The notes: a model not told the origin generated them from the letters alone. A DNA stretch of 43,254 bases from Nocardioides sp. (GCA_025965335.1 JAOPXC010000265.1:1-43254); one strand, 5' to 3'. Counted from the first letter of the stretch, positions 1-8,520 are shown. Made by a program: numbers and translations.

Positions 1-119
1 TAGGGGGCCTGGCCCTTCCATCGCAGGTCAAACGCCAGGCATCCAGGACGTGCGTTCACACCGCGCCCGCCTCGGGCACGCAGATGCCGTTGCCCGGCCG
101 ACCCTCATGACAAGGCAAC

Positions 120-701
120 ATGGCACGCATGTCCTTGCCCACCCCCACGCTGCACACCGCTCGCCTGCGATTGCGCCCCTTGACCAGCGCGGACGCGGAC
201 GTTCTCTTCGCGCTGCACAGCAGCGCCTACGTGCTTCGCTACTGGGACTCGCCGCCCTGGAGCGAACGTGCGCGCGCCGAGCGCTTCATCGCAACTTGTC
301 GGCAGATGGCGGAGGAAGGCAGCGGGGCGCGGCTGGCCATGGACCGTGTTTCCGACGGGGCATTTATCGGCTGGTGCAGTCTGACCCGATGGAACCCGGA
401 CTATCGCAGCGCGTCGATGGGCTACTGCCTCGACGATGCGGCATGGGGCCACGGCTACGCGACGGAGGCCGCGCGTGCCTTGCTGCAGTGGGCCTTCGAC
501 ACGCTGGACCTGAATCGAGTCCAGGCCGAGACTGATACGCGCAATGCGGCATCTGCCCGCGTCCTGGAAAAGCTCGGATTCGTGCGTGAAGGGACGTTGC
601 GGGAAGACTGCGTCGTGAACGGCGAGGTGTCGGACTCGTGGGTGTACGGGCTGATCAGGCGGCAGTGGCGACCGTCGTCCGGCCCGGATCCCGGCCACTG
701 A
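120..701 (+). CDS. GNAT family N-acetyltransferase (RimJ-like)
   Basis: Predicted acetyl-CoA-dependent N-acyltransferase of the RimJ/RimL type (193 aa). The N-terminus TLHTARLRLRPLTSADAD is the usual RimJ opening, GYCLDDAAWGHGYATEA carries the acetyl-CoA pyrophosphate loop, and NAASARVLEKLGFVREG is the classic C-terminal GNAT motif. The ATG at 120 follows an AAGG sequence; a second ATG at 129 would also fit the family. The substrate (protein N-terminus or small molecule) cannot be read from the sequence. It stands alone, with a degenerate region downstream, so it may belong to an accessory segment. Family assignment is firm and function is generic. Confidence 0.88.
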   Translation: MARMSLPTPTLHTARLRLRPLTSADADVLFALHSSAYVLRYWDSPPWSERARAERFIATCRQMAEEGSGARLAMDRVSDGAFIGWCSLTRWNPDYRSASMGYCLDDAAWGHGYATEAARALLQWAFDTLDLNRVQAETDTRNAASARVLEKLGFVREGTLREDCVVNGEVSDSWVYGLIRRQWRPSSGPDPGH

Positions 702-736
702 ATGCTCTTCGCCGCGAGCCGTGCGGGACGCCCCGC

Positions 737-805
737 GTCCGGTCGCTGACCCCGGAGCTGGTCAAGGGGCTCGAGTTCGACCTGGTCATCCTCACGAGCT
801 CCTGA
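737..805 (+). pseudogene. Remnant of a superfamily 1 (UvrD/HelD-like) helicase C-terminus
   Basis: In this frame 22 residues read VRSLTPELVKGLEFDLVILT and then stop. The core TPELVKGLEFDLVIL matches the motif near the C-terminus of UvrD/Rep and HelD/HelR-type helicases, where it contacts DNA or ATP. No start and no other helicase motif lies upstream, because the GNAT gene ends 36 bases earlier. It is best read as a short relic left by deletion or recombination. The identification rests on one motif. Confidence 0.5.
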
Positions 806-1250
806 CGTCGGCCAAGACCTGATCGAGCACCCGCGCACGAGCGTCCGCGGCCGGCACGATCCGCACCGACCGGGCGGCGATTGCCGCGATACTGCTGCTC
901 GACGCGATCACCCAAGAACGGCCGCCAGTGTCCGAGTGACCATCCGCATCAGTTTGGCCGTCTACGCCTCGGGGTGACTCCCGGCACGAATTCGCGATCC
1001 GCGCTCCGGTGGCCGTTCCTTGACAACGCGGCCCGAGCCGGACCGGCAGCCACCAGGCGGAGCGCCGCTGGCCCCGAAGCGGGTGCCGCGGCGGCCTGTC
1101 GAGCGGCCGAGATCGAGACACACCCAATGAATGGCGCCGGCTCCGATGGATGGCCGGTAGCGGGGTGGGCACGCGGGGGCGCGCGAGGCACGCTTGAACG
1201 GTCGCCTTCCTTACGGCGGCCCCTCCCCCGACGAGACCTGGAGGCACTTC
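806..1250. other. Gene-poor stretch without a supportable gene
   Basis: About 445 bases between the helicase relic and the next credible start. Long frames exist on both strands, but they are low-complexity Arg/Ala/Pro translations with no family resemblance. A minus-strand stretch at about 795-935 (ending RIVPAADARARVLDQVLADV) looks protein-like and might be another relic, but I cannot name it. No tRNA, clear hairpin or mobile element was seen. Confidence 0.4.
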
Positions 1251-1859
1251 ATGCCCACGACGCACAAGCCCAATCGGACGAACGGCACCCCCCGGAGCAC
1301 TGGCCAGACCACCGGCTTCGAGAGGGCGAGTCCGCAGCATTGGCTGGGGTCGAACGACGATCCCGACGTCATGCTGAGCGTCCCTGACCTGTCGCTGGGC
1401 AAGCTCACCCTCAAGGTCAAGGAGCTCCGCGCGGACGTCGATCTCCAGGCCCGGGTCCTCGACCTCCTCGATCTTCGGGTCGGGGCGCGGGTCACGCTCG
1501 GCGAAGTGGAACTCGACATCGAGAACGTCGCTGCCCAGGCGATGCTGAAGGTCCGGCTTGACACGGTGGCCGAGGTGGTCGCGCAGGTCATGCAGGCGAT
1601 CACCGCCAACCCCGAGCTCGTCACGAGCGCCATCAACTTGAGCGTCGCGGCCGACCCGGAGCTCGGGATCTCGCCGGAGACCAGGACGGTCCGCGGGACA
1701 CCTCTCGCGGGGGTGCTGGGCGGGACACTCGGCGCCCGGGGCGCCGAGGCCCAGGTGGACGCCGTGCAGGTGGCCCATCGGGTCAAGCCCGTGAAGGCGG
1801 CCTCGAAGCGGGCGCCACGCAAGTCCACCACGAACCGAGTCCGGGGCTCCCGGAAGTGA
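1251..1859 (+). CDS. Conserved hypothetical protein with a basic C-terminal tail
   Basis: Protein of 202 aa starting at ATG 1251, preceded by GGAGG at good spacing; an in-frame ATG at 1194 lacks such a site. The middle (about residues 40-120) is regular and amphipathic: LSLGKLTLKVKELRADVDLQ, then VELDIENVAAQAMLKVRL and VAEVVAQVMQAI. I recall similar 'VELDIE..AQALLKVRLD' proteins in actinomycetes, but they have no assigned function as far as I know. The last 30 residues are very basic (KPVKAASKRAPRKSTTN), suggesting nucleic-acid or polyanion contact. No signal peptide or membrane segment. Codon use is typical of the window, so it is probably a real gene. Confidence 0.65.
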   Translation: MPTTHKPNRTNGTPRSTGQTTGFERASPQHWLGSNDDPDVMLSVPDLSLGKLTLKVKELRADVDLQARVLDLLDLRVGARVTLGEVELDIENVAAQAMLKVRLDTVAEVVAQVMQAITANPELVTSAINLSVAADPELGISPETRTVRGTPLAGVLGGTLGARGAEAQVDAVQVAHRVKPVKAASKRAPRKSTTNRVRGSRK

Positions 1860-2020
1860 GTCCTCCGGTGTTCATCGGGCAGCACCGCGTCCACGAACGG
1901 CTGGCTGAGGTCCAGGCGACGGCCGCTGGTTCCCCGATGAACCTGTGGAGGTGATCGGTGAGATTGCAGTTCTGATCCCGGTCCCTTCCAACCCACCGAC
2001 ACGAGCAAGGGAGGACACCC

Positions 2021-2425
2021 ATGCACGTCCTGCCGCAGCAGCCCTCCGCCAAGGGCCCAGCCGAGATGTTCACCGGAGACGTCTACTTCGACATCATCTG
2101 CAAGGGCGAGGAACCTTCACGCCTGCGCGCCAACACCGTCCGTTTCGCGCCCGGAGCCCGCACCGCCTGGCACTGCCATGCCGTCGGCCAAACCCTCCAC
2201 GTCACCGAGGGCATCGGCCTCGTCCAGGTCCGTGGCGGCGGTGTCCTCGAGATGCGACCCGGCGATACCGTCTACACACCTCCCGGCGAGTGGCATTGGC
2301 ACGGCGCCGCCCCCGCGCACTTCATGACCCACCTCGCCCTGTGGGAAGCGCCGGCGCCGGACGCCGACGTACCCGAGTCGGAGTGGGGCGAGCACGTCAC
2401 CGACGCCGAGTACAACGCGCACTGA
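2021..2425 (+). CDS. Small single-domain cupin, hydroxynitrile-lyase-like
   Basis: Cupin of 134 aa with GGAGG before the ATG. Motif 1 is GARTAWHCHAVGQTLHVTEG and motif 2 is PGEWHWHGA. The predicted metal ligands H51, H53, Q57 and H92 correspond in order and spacing to those I recall for the manganese cupin hydroxynitrile lyase of Granulicella, and the end 'MTHLALWE..EHVTDAEY' also matches that family. Most relatives are annotated only as cupin-domain proteins beside oxidoreductases. It lies 13 bases before the aldo/keto reductase and is probably cotranscribed with it. Reaction unproven; family assignment good. Confidence 0.85.
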   Translation: MHVLPQQPSAKGPAEMFTGDVYFDIICKGEEPSRLRANTVRFAPGARTAWHCHAVGQTLHVTEGIGLVQVRGGGVLEMRPGDTVYTPPGEWHWHGAAPAHFMTHLALWEAPAPDADVPESEWGEHVTDAEYNAH

Positions 2426-2438
2426 GACAGGAAGCCGT

Positions 2439-3407
2439 ATGGACTACACACACTTGGGCGGCTCAGGCCTGAAGGTCAGCAGGATCGCCCTGGGCTGCAT
2501 GAGCTTCGGCGACACCTCGAGGGGGTTCAGCGAGTGGGCCCTCGACGACGAGGCGTCCGAGCCGATCTTCCGACAGGCCGTCGAGCTCGGCATCACCTTC
2601 TGGGACACCGCCAACGTCTACAGCGTCGGCACCTCCGAGGAGATCGTCGGCCGAGCCATCAACAACTACACACGCCGAGAGGACGTTGTCCTGGCCACGA
2701 AGGTCTTCTTCCCGATGCATGACGGGCCCGGTGGATCAGGGCTGTCGCGCAAGGCGATCATGGAGCAGATCGACGCCTCCCTCACCCGCCTCGGCACCGA
2801 CTACGTCGATCTCTACCAGATCCACCGCTTCGACCCCGAGACCCCGGTCGAGGAGACCATGGAGGCCCTGCACGACGTGGTCAAGGCCGGCAAGGTCCGC
2901 TACCTCGGTGCCTCCTCGATGTGGGCCTGGCAGTTCGCCAAGATGCAGCACGCAGCCGACCTCGGGGGCTGGACGCGGTTCGTCTCGATGCAGAACCAGT
3001 ACAGCCTCCTGCAGCGCGAGGAGGAACGCGAGATGTTCGGCCTCCTGGCCGACCAGGGTGTGGGCAGCATCCCGTGGAGCCCCCTGGCCAAGGGACGCCT
3101 CGCCCGACCGTGGGGCGAGCAGACCAAGCGGTCGGACAGCGACCCCATGGGACAGCGGTATGTCGACGACGACAACCGGCCGATCGTCGAGGCCGTCGCG
3201 CGAGTGGCCGAGGCCCGCGGGGTCCCGATGGCGCAGGTCGCGCTGGCCTGGGTGCTGCAACACCCGACCGTCACCGCCCCGATCGTCGGCCCCACGAGCG
3301 AGCGCCACCTCCCCGACGCCGTAGCGGCTCTGGGGCTCGAGCTCACCCCCGACGAGATCAGCAACCTTGAGGCGCACTACACCCCGCGAGCGCCGTCCGG
3401 CTACTGA
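2439..3407 (+). CDS. Aldo/keto reductase
   Basis: NADPH-dependent aldo/keto reductase of 322 aa, a full-length TIM barrel. The catalytic tetrad is visible as D56 and Y61 (FWDTANVYSVGTSEEIVG), K88 (VLATKVFF) and H129 (DLYQIHRFD). The C-terminal half holds the cofactor-binding strand IPWSPLAKGRL and the helix TSERHLPDAVAAL. The opening LGGSGLKVSRIALGCMSFG places it with YajO/AKR11-type enzymes. AGGAAG precedes the start. It directly follows the cupin gene, so both may act on a shared carbonyl or cyanohydrin-type metabolite; that link is inference. Confidence 0.92.
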   Translation: MDYTHLGGSGLKVSRIALGCMSFGDTSRGFSEWALDDEASEPIFRQAVELGITFWDTANVYSVGTSEEIVGRAINNYTRREDVVLATKVFFPMHDGPGGSGLSRKAIMEQIDASLTRLGTDYVDLYQIHRFDPETPVEETMEALHDVVKAGKVRYLGASSMWAWQFAKMQHAADLGGWTRFVSMQNQYSLLQREEEREMFGLLADQGVGSIPWSPLAKGRLARPWGEQTKRSDSDPMGQRYVDDDNRPIVEAVARVAEARGVPMAQVALAWVLQHPTVTAPIVGPTSERHLPDAVAALGLELTPDEISNLEAHYTPRAPSGY

Positions 3408-3522
3408 GCCGGTCCACCGCTCGACGGCGCGGCCTCCCTCCGACTCGGGCCTGCCGGAGGCCCCGGCGCGCCCCGTAGACTGCAGGGGTAAGAAGCATCC
3501 AGTCCGGGGAGAGAGCGCCGCA

Positions 3523-4479
3523 GTGCACGATGCCGAGGCCGCGCCGTGCTGCGCGGCGCGACGACGGCCCGGCGCCTCCGTGGCGCCCGAGCAGGCCCTG
3601 GTGGCGGCACCCCGGTCCACGCGCGGCCAGGTGCATCTCGCGGGCGGTGCCTTCTCGATGGGGGACGCGTTCGGTGAAGGCTACGCCGCCGACGGCGAGG
3701 TCCCGGTCCACCGAGTCGAGCTGGCGCCGTTCCACATCGACGCCACCGCGGTGACGAATGCGCAGTTCGCCACCTTTGTGAAGGCCACCGGACACGTTAC
3801 CGACGCCGAGCGGTTCGAGACCTCGGCCGTCTTCCACGCGGTAGTGGCGGCGGAGCCTCACGACGTGTACGGCCCGGTCCGGGAAACTCCTTGGTGGGTC
3901 ACCGTCCGCGGTGCCACGTGGCGCGGCCCGGAGGGCCCGCTGTCCGACATCTCCCAGCGCCAGAACCACCCGGTCGTCCACGTCTCGTGGCGCGACGCCG
4001 CGGCCTACGCGGCGTGGGCGGGCAAGCGTCTGCCTACCGAGGCGGAGTGGGAGTACGCCGCCCGCGGCGGCCTCGAGGACCAGCGGTTCCCCTGGGGTGA
4101 CGAGTTGGCCCCCCGCGGCCGCTGGCGCTGCAACATCTGGCAGGGCCGGTTTCCCGACTACAACACAGAGGAAGACGGCCACTTCACCACGGCCCCGGTC
4201 AGGGCCTACTCGCCGAATGGACACGGCCTGTGGAACACCTCGGGGAACGTGTGGGAATGGTGCGCCGACTGGTTCGCTGCGGACTACTACGCCACGTCAC
4301 CGCTGGCGAACCCGACCGGCCCGGCCGACGGCCAGGCCAGGGTGATGCGCGGAGGGTCCTACCTCTGCCACGACTCCTACTGCCACCGCTACCGGGTCGC
4401 CGCCCGGTCGTCGAACACACCGGACTCCTCCGGGGCGAACCTCGGGTTCCGCTGCGCCAACGACCAGGGTCCGGCGTGA
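3523..4479 (+). CDS. Formylglycine-generating enzyme (FGE, SUMF1 family)
   Basis: Oxidises the active-site cysteine of sulfatases to C-alpha-formylglycine. With the GTG at 3523 (GGGGAGAG upstream) it is 318 aa, close to the size of the Streptomyces enzyme; the open frame runs back into the reductase gene but that part is not protein-like. The start of the domain is VHLAGGAFSMGDAFGEG, followed by PVVHVSWRDAAAYAAWAGKR and NTSGNVWEWCADW. The paired catalytic cysteines C282 and C287 are present in GGSYLCHDSYCHRYRVAARS, which separates true oxygen- and copper-dependent FGE from related proteins that lack the pair. A CxPAR sulfatase lies in inverse orientation about 750 bases away and is a likely client. 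Confidence 0.95.
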   Translation: MHDAEAAPCCAARRRPGASVAPEQALVAAPRSTRGQVHLAGGAFSMGDAFGEGYAADGEVPVHRVELAPFHIDATAVTNAQFATFVKATGHVTDAERFETSAVFHAVVAAEPHDVYGPVRETPWWVTVRGATWRGPEGPLSDISQRQNHPVVHVSWRDAAAYAAWAGKRLPTEAEWEYAARGGLEDQRFPWGDELAPRGRWRCNIWQGRFPDYNTEEDGHFTTAPVRAYSPNGHGLWNTSGNVWEWCADWFAADYYATSPLANPTGPADGQARVMRGGSYLCHDSYCHRYRVAARSSNTPDSSGANLGFRCANDQGPA

Positions 4480-4489
4480 AGGAGTTCCG

Positions 4490-5194
4490 CTACGCCTGCT
4501 GAGCAGGCCCACGGCGCCGCCGCGCCTGGCTGAACTGGCTCAGTACGTCGATCCCGGGATAGCTGCCGGTCAGATCGGTGAACGAGAAGCCGCGCTCCGG
4601 GTCCTTCTCGATGAGGAACTGCTGGAACGGCAGGGCGTAGATCGGACACCCCACCGCCTCGGCGAAGTAGACGGCGAAAGGGAACACCATCGTCGGTTCG
4701 AACGACTGCCCGTGCTGCCAGATCGACTTCGAGAAGTCGTCTCCGGCGATCCATCCGTTCGGACGAATCTTGTCCCACACCCGGATCAGGTCGATGGAGA
4801 TCCCGCGGAGGGTGTGGTCACCGTCGATGTAGGCGAGGTCCAGGTGCCCGTCCGGAATCTCATCCACCACCTCCGAGGTTCGGCCGCGGAGCACGATGCG
4901 GCGCTCCGCATGCTCTGCCGTCTTCGCCATGGCCTCCTCGAAGATCTCGTCGAACTTCTTGCTGTCCTTGTTCGCCGGCTTGTTCCAGTCCTCGAGATGG
5001 CGCCACGGGTCGATCATGTAGTACTCGGTGATCGCCGGGCAGCGACCGAGGAGCTTCTCGGCGAACGCCCCGCGGAACACGCCGATCTCGGCCACCCGTC
5101 GTGCGTCGGTGCGGGTGATCACGTCGACCCAGAGGTCAACACGTTGTCTTGCGTCGTTCGCGACCGTCGTCAGGTCGTCGTGGGTGATCGTCAA
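4490..5194 (-). CDS. Class I SAM-dependent methyltransferase (Methyltransf_24 type)
   Basis: Protein of 234 aa with SAM-binding motif I RRVAEIGVFRGAFAEKLL (about residues 32-49) and the acidic strand DLAYIDGDHTLRGISIDL (about 118-135), typical of the family that includes cephalosporin hydroxylase-like and O-methyltransferase-like proteins. The C-terminus is basic (QARRRRGPAQQ). It converges on the FGE gene (10-base gap) and lies 30 bases downstream of the sulfatase on the same strand, so sulfatase and methyltransferase probably share a transcript. Substrate unknown; a sulfated or glycosylated natural compound is conceivable but speculative. Confidence 0.82.
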   Translation of the reverse strand: MTITHDDLTTVANDARQRVDLWVDVITRTDARRVAEIGVFRGAFAEKLLGRCPAITEYYMIDPWRHLEDWNKPANKDSKKFDEIFEEAMAKTAEHAERRIVLRGRTSEVVDEIPDGHLDLAYIDGDHTLRGISIDLIRVWDKIRPNGWIAGDDFSKSIWQHGQSFEPTMVFPFAVYFAEAVGCPIYALPFQQFLIEKDPERGFSFTDLTGSYPGIDVLSQFSQARRRRGPAQQA

Positions 5195-5224
5195 GGCAGC
5201 CTCCTGAGACTGGGTACGTCGGGT

Positions 5225-6610
5225 TCAGCGAGCGGTCTGGACGAGCCGTTCGAGTGCGAGTCTGCGGAGGTCCTGCTCGACGTCACTGACTTCGGGCAGC
5301 GCCGCCAGGTTGCGGGTCTCGTGGGGATCGTTGACCAGGTCGAAAAGCAGGTAGATCTCGCCATTGCCGTTCAGAGCCATCTTCCACTCGCTGGTGGCAA
5401 GCATCACCTCACCACTCAGCTCGGAGAGCGCCGCCTCCCGGTGCCGCTCATGCGGGTTCTCGAGGACCGGGACCAGGCTCCGTGCATAGCTCCCCTCGAC
5501 CGGCTCGGCCCCAGCCAACTCGAGGAGGGTCGCACCGAGGTCCATGAGCTCGACGGGCGCCGCGCTGGTCACCCCAGCGGCCTTCCCCGGTGCCTTGATC
5601 AGAAACGGCACCCGTACCGAAGGATTGAGGAAGTTCTGCTTGTACAGCAGCCCGAAGTCGCCGTTCATCTCCCCGTGGTCGGAGACGAGCGCGATCACCG
5701 TGTTCTCGAGCTCACCCCGGTCCTCCACGACGCCGAGGATCTCGCCGATCTGGTCGTCGATCAGGGCCATGTTGCCAGCGTAGTTCGCGCGCAGCCGCGC
5801 CACGTCACCGGGCTCGAACGCGGGTCGCTGCTTCAGCCGCCGGTCAAGGCGGCCCCTGGGGCGGGCCTGGGCGGCGGGCCACGCTGGCTCGATGGGCGGG
5901 GGCATCGACGCCGGATCGAACATGCTCGCGTACGGCTCCGGCGCGTCCCAGGGCTCGTGGGGACCGCCGAAACTGACCCAGCAGAACCACGGCGCCGTCC
6001 GGTCGTGCTCCTGCAAATGGGATTTCGCCTGCTGTCCGACGTAAACGTCGGCGTAGTGCTCGAGCGGGACCGGCGACGGCCTGGCGACCCAGGGCTTGTT
6101 CCGGAACCGGTCCTGGGAGTCCTGCCGGTAAGCGGCATAGACGCCGGCGGCCTCCCAACGATCGGTCATGTGTGACCGCGCGACGGTGGTCGCGCGGGGC
6201 CCGGCGATCTCGTCGACGTGATCCAGGCCGTACGCACGCACCAGGTGCTCCCTGTCGCGGAGGTCGCCGTTGTGCGGGTGCAGGTGGGTCTTCCCGAAGA
6301 CGCTGGTGGCGTACCCGGCGCTCCTCAGTCCCTGCATCCACGTCGGTGTCTCGGTCGGCATCGTGTACTTGTTCTGGTTCTGCCACACGCCATGGTTGTG
6401 CGGGTACCGGCCGGTGGCCAGGCTCACCCGCGCCGGAATGCACACCGGTGAGTTCGTGTACGCATCGCTGAACCGGGTCCCGGCGCGAGCGATCCGGTCG
6501 ATGTTCGGGGTGAGCAGCCAGTCGCTCACACAGCTCATGGCGTCCCAACGCTGCTGGTCAGTCATCACCAGGAGGATGTTCGGCCGAGCGGGATCCGGGG
6601 GACTCACCAC
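5225..6610 (-). CDS. Type I (formylglycine-dependent) sulfatase
   Basis: Alkaline-phosphatase-fold sulfatase of 461 aa starting at a GTG. The N-terminal metal site is PNILLVMTDQQRWD. The signature CIPARVSLATGRYPHNHG has C57, P59, A60 and R61, the CxPxR motif that FGE converts to formylglycine. K107 and H109 (VFGKTHLH) and the metal/sulfate residues in LVSDHGEMNGDFGLLYKQNF complete the active site. There is no signal peptide, so it appears cytosolic, which suits modification by a cytosolic FGE. The substrate cannot be deduced; choline- or aryl-sulfates are typical of the wider family. Confidence 0.93.
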   Translation of the reverse strand: MVSPPDPARPNILLVMTDQQRWDAMSCVSDWLLTPNIDRIARAGTRFSDAYTNSPVCIPARVSLATGRYPHNHGVWQNQNKYTMPTETPTWMQGLRSAGYATSVFGKTHLHPHNGDLRDREHLVRAYGLDHVDEIAGPRATTVARSHMTDRWEAAGVYAAYRQDSQDRFRNKPWVARPSPVPLEHYADVYVGQQAKSHLQEHDRTAPWFCWVSFGGPHEPWDAPEPYASMFDPASMPPPIEPAWPAAQARPRGRLDRRLKQRPAFEPGDVARLRANYAGNMALIDDQIGEILGVVEDRGELENTVIALVSDHGEMNGDFGLLYKQNFLNPSVRVPFLIKAPGKAAGVTSAAPVELMDLGATLLELAGAEPVEGSYARSLVPVLENPHERHREAALSELSGEVMLATSEWKMALNGNGEIYLLFDLVNDPHETRNLAALPEVSDVEQDLRRLALERLVQTAR

Positions 6611-6728
6611 TGCCTACCGCCTTTCGCGTGGGAACTTGGCCAGGCCGATGCTTCCATGGAGACCAATGGGCCGACAGCCGCGGGGGGCCGTCAGCGTGTC
6701 ACGGGCAGCCGTTGCCCGAGACCCTCGC

Positions 6729-8084
6729 TCAGCCCTCCAGCCCCAGGTCCTTCGCCAACGCCGTTCGTCGGACCTTGCCGCTGACCGTGTGCGGCAGTGC
6801 CTCGAGCCGGTAGTACGACTTGGGGCGCTTCGGGGGGCTGAGTCGCTGCGCCGCCCAGGTCCGCAGATCGATCTCGCTGACCTCTCCGACGTACGCCGCG
6901 CAGACCCGCTGCCCCCACTGCTCGTCCGGGCAGCCGAACACGGCCACGTCCTGGACGCCCGGCAGGCCACGGAGCGCGAGCTCGACCTCCAGCGGGTACA
7001 CGTTCACCCCACCCGTGATGAGCAGGTCCTCGCGCCTGCCGTCGAGGTACAAGAATCCCTCGTCGTCGAGGCGGCCCAGGTCACCAACGGTGAAGGCATC
7101 CCCCCGCCACGCCCGCGCGGTCTTCTCGGGGTCACGCCAGTAGCTGAAGCGGGCGTGCGCGGGAACGCGGCACCAGATGGTGCCGTCTGCGTCGAGCGAA
7201 AGCTCCCGGCCCGGACGGGGCCGCCCGACGCTTCCCGGACGTGCGACCGAGTCCTCGGGAGAGCACGCCGTGAACTGTCCTTCGGTCGAGCCGTAGAACT
7301 CCCACACCGAGCCGACGGGGAGGGTGTCGACCGTGCGCTCCTTCAGGGGAGGCGGACAGGGTGCACCTGCGTGGGCCAGCAGCCGGACCTGGGCCAGCGA
7401 CGGAAGCACGGCCCCGGCGTCGACCGCAGCGAAGATCCGCTGCAGGTGGGCGGGAGCGCAGAACGTCGTGGAGGGACGGACGTGGGCGAGCGCCTCGATG
7501 GCCTCGCGCGGGCCGAAGGACGGCAGGACCGCGATGGCACCGCCGGCCATCAGGGTCCCGGCGGCGAAACGCAAGGGTGCCGAGTGGTGCAGGGCGGACA
7601 GCACCAGGTGCACGTCGCTGGGCTCGAACCGCCACAGCTCACGCTCCTCGAGGAGGAGCGCCGAAGCCGCCTCGTCGTCCAGCACGCCGGACCAGACTCC
7701 CTTGCGATGTCCCGTTGTCCCCGACGTGTAGTGCATCGGCCGGGCGAGCGGAGAGTCGGCGAGCGGCCCGGGCTCGGAGTTGAGCAGCCGCGTCAGCCCG
7801 ACGTGGTCGTCGACCACCAGCGAGGGCTGGCAGTTCGCCAGTACCTGGTCGCGCTCCACGGGCGTCAGGTGGGGGTCCAGCATCACCGGCACCACACCGC
7901 TGCGGAGCGCGCCCAGCACCACGCTCACGAGCGCTGTCGACCCGGGCAGCGAGAGGACCATCCGGTCGCCGGCGCGGATGCCCAGCTCGCCGAGGGCGCC
8001 GGCGGCCCGGCGCTGCTGGTGCTCGCTATCGCCGGCTGTCAGGACGTCCACGGCCGGCCCGTCCCGGCTAGGGCCGATGCGCAC
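6729..8084 (-). CDS. Class I adenylate-forming enzyme (acyl-CoA synthetase / AMP-ligase)
   Basis: ATP-dependent carboxylate activation, normally to an acyl-CoA. Motifs in order: MHYTSGTTGHRKGVWSG (phosphate loop), EFYGSTEGQ (A5), YLDGRREDLLITGGVNVYP (A7/A8 hinge) and HTVSGKVRRTALAKDL with the catalytic lysine (A10). The open frame extends to 8597, but protein-like sequence begins near VLTAGDSEHQQRRAAGALGE; GTG 8084 or GTG 8051 is the likely start, giving 440-451 aa, at the short end for the family. No strong ribosome-binding site is seen, and decayed DNA lies immediately upstream, so the N-terminus may itself be altered. It may be cotranscribed with the sulfatase (118-base gap). Confidence 0.8.
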   Translation of the reverse strand: MRIGPSRDGPAVDVLTAGDSEHQQRRAAGALGELGIRAGDRMVLSLPGSTALVSVVLGALRSGVVPVMLDPHLTPVERDQVLANCQPSLVVDDHVGLTRLLNSEPGPLADSPLARPMHYTSGTTGHRKGVWSGVLDDEAASALLLEERELWRFEPSDVHLVLSALHHSAPLRFAAGTLMAGGAIAVLPSFGPREAIEALAHVRPSTTFCAPAHLQRIFAAVDAGAVLPSLAQVRLLAHAGAPCPPPLKERTVDTLPVGSVWEFYGSTEGQFTACSPEDSVARPGSVGRPRPGRELSLDADGTIWCRVPAHARFSYWRDPEKTARAWRGDAFTVGDLGRLDDEGFLYLDGRREDLLITGGVNVYPLEVELALRGLPGVQDVAVFGCPDEQWGQRVCAAYVGEVSEIDLRTWAAQRLSPPKRPKSYYRLEALPHTVSGKVRRTALAKDLGLEG

Positions 8085-8184
8085 GCCCCGGCGAGCGCCG
8101 CTGTCCGGGCCATCTCCTGGCCGACCACTGCAGGAGCACCGGTGATCGCTCCCCTCCCTGGCCCGCTCGGCGGCCAGCACGCGA

Positions 8185-8520
8185 CGCCGAAGCCGTCGCT
8201 GAACGGGTGCGCGTTGCAGTCGGCGACGGGCAGTCCCATGGTCGCCCAGCGTAGGTGCACAACCGCCAGATCTGCCGCCGCTCGGTGCGCCACGCGGGAG
8301 AACAACGAACTGGTCCGCGCGGCGTCCGCTGCCTTGGTCACCTCCATGACGTCGCCCACGGCCGGGCGAAGCCCCAGCCGTCGCCGTGCTTGCGCGACAG
8401 CCCGGTGAAGTCCTGGAGTTCCTGCTCGGCCGCGACGCCCAGGGCGACGTGCAACAGCGTGTCGAGCAACGGCTTGTGACCGAGCCGCACGCCGCCGGAC
8501 GCGCTGGCCTCCTCTCGCAT
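8185..8520 (-). pseudogene. Decayed class II glutamine amidotransferase
   Basis: Two protein blocks in different frames together read as a class II glutamine amidotransferase. One is ELQDFTGLSRKHGDGWGFA (about 8365-8425). The other is AARTSSLFSRVAHRAAADLA continuing into VVHLRWATMGLPVADCNAHP (about 8190-8320). A frame change near 8365, where GFARP should continue as VGDVMEV, separates them. After FSDG near 8190 the expected AHNG oxyanion segment is missing and the sequence runs into the ligase gene. The N-terminal nucleophile segment (MCR..) is also absent. So the gene is frameshifted and truncated at both ends. It is distinct from the intact family member at 15418. Confidence 0.6.

Noticed and set aside
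795-935. Minus-strand protein-like stretch ending RIVPAADARARVLDQVLADV
   Set aside because: Looks like the C-terminus of some protein, but I could not match it to a family, and no start or other domain supports it.
6270-8408. Plus-strand open frame of 712 codons
   Set aside because: It lies opposite the sulfatase and acyl-CoA ligase genes, has Arg/Val/Gln-rich translation with no motifs, and is the usual antisense shadow of GC-rich coding DNA.
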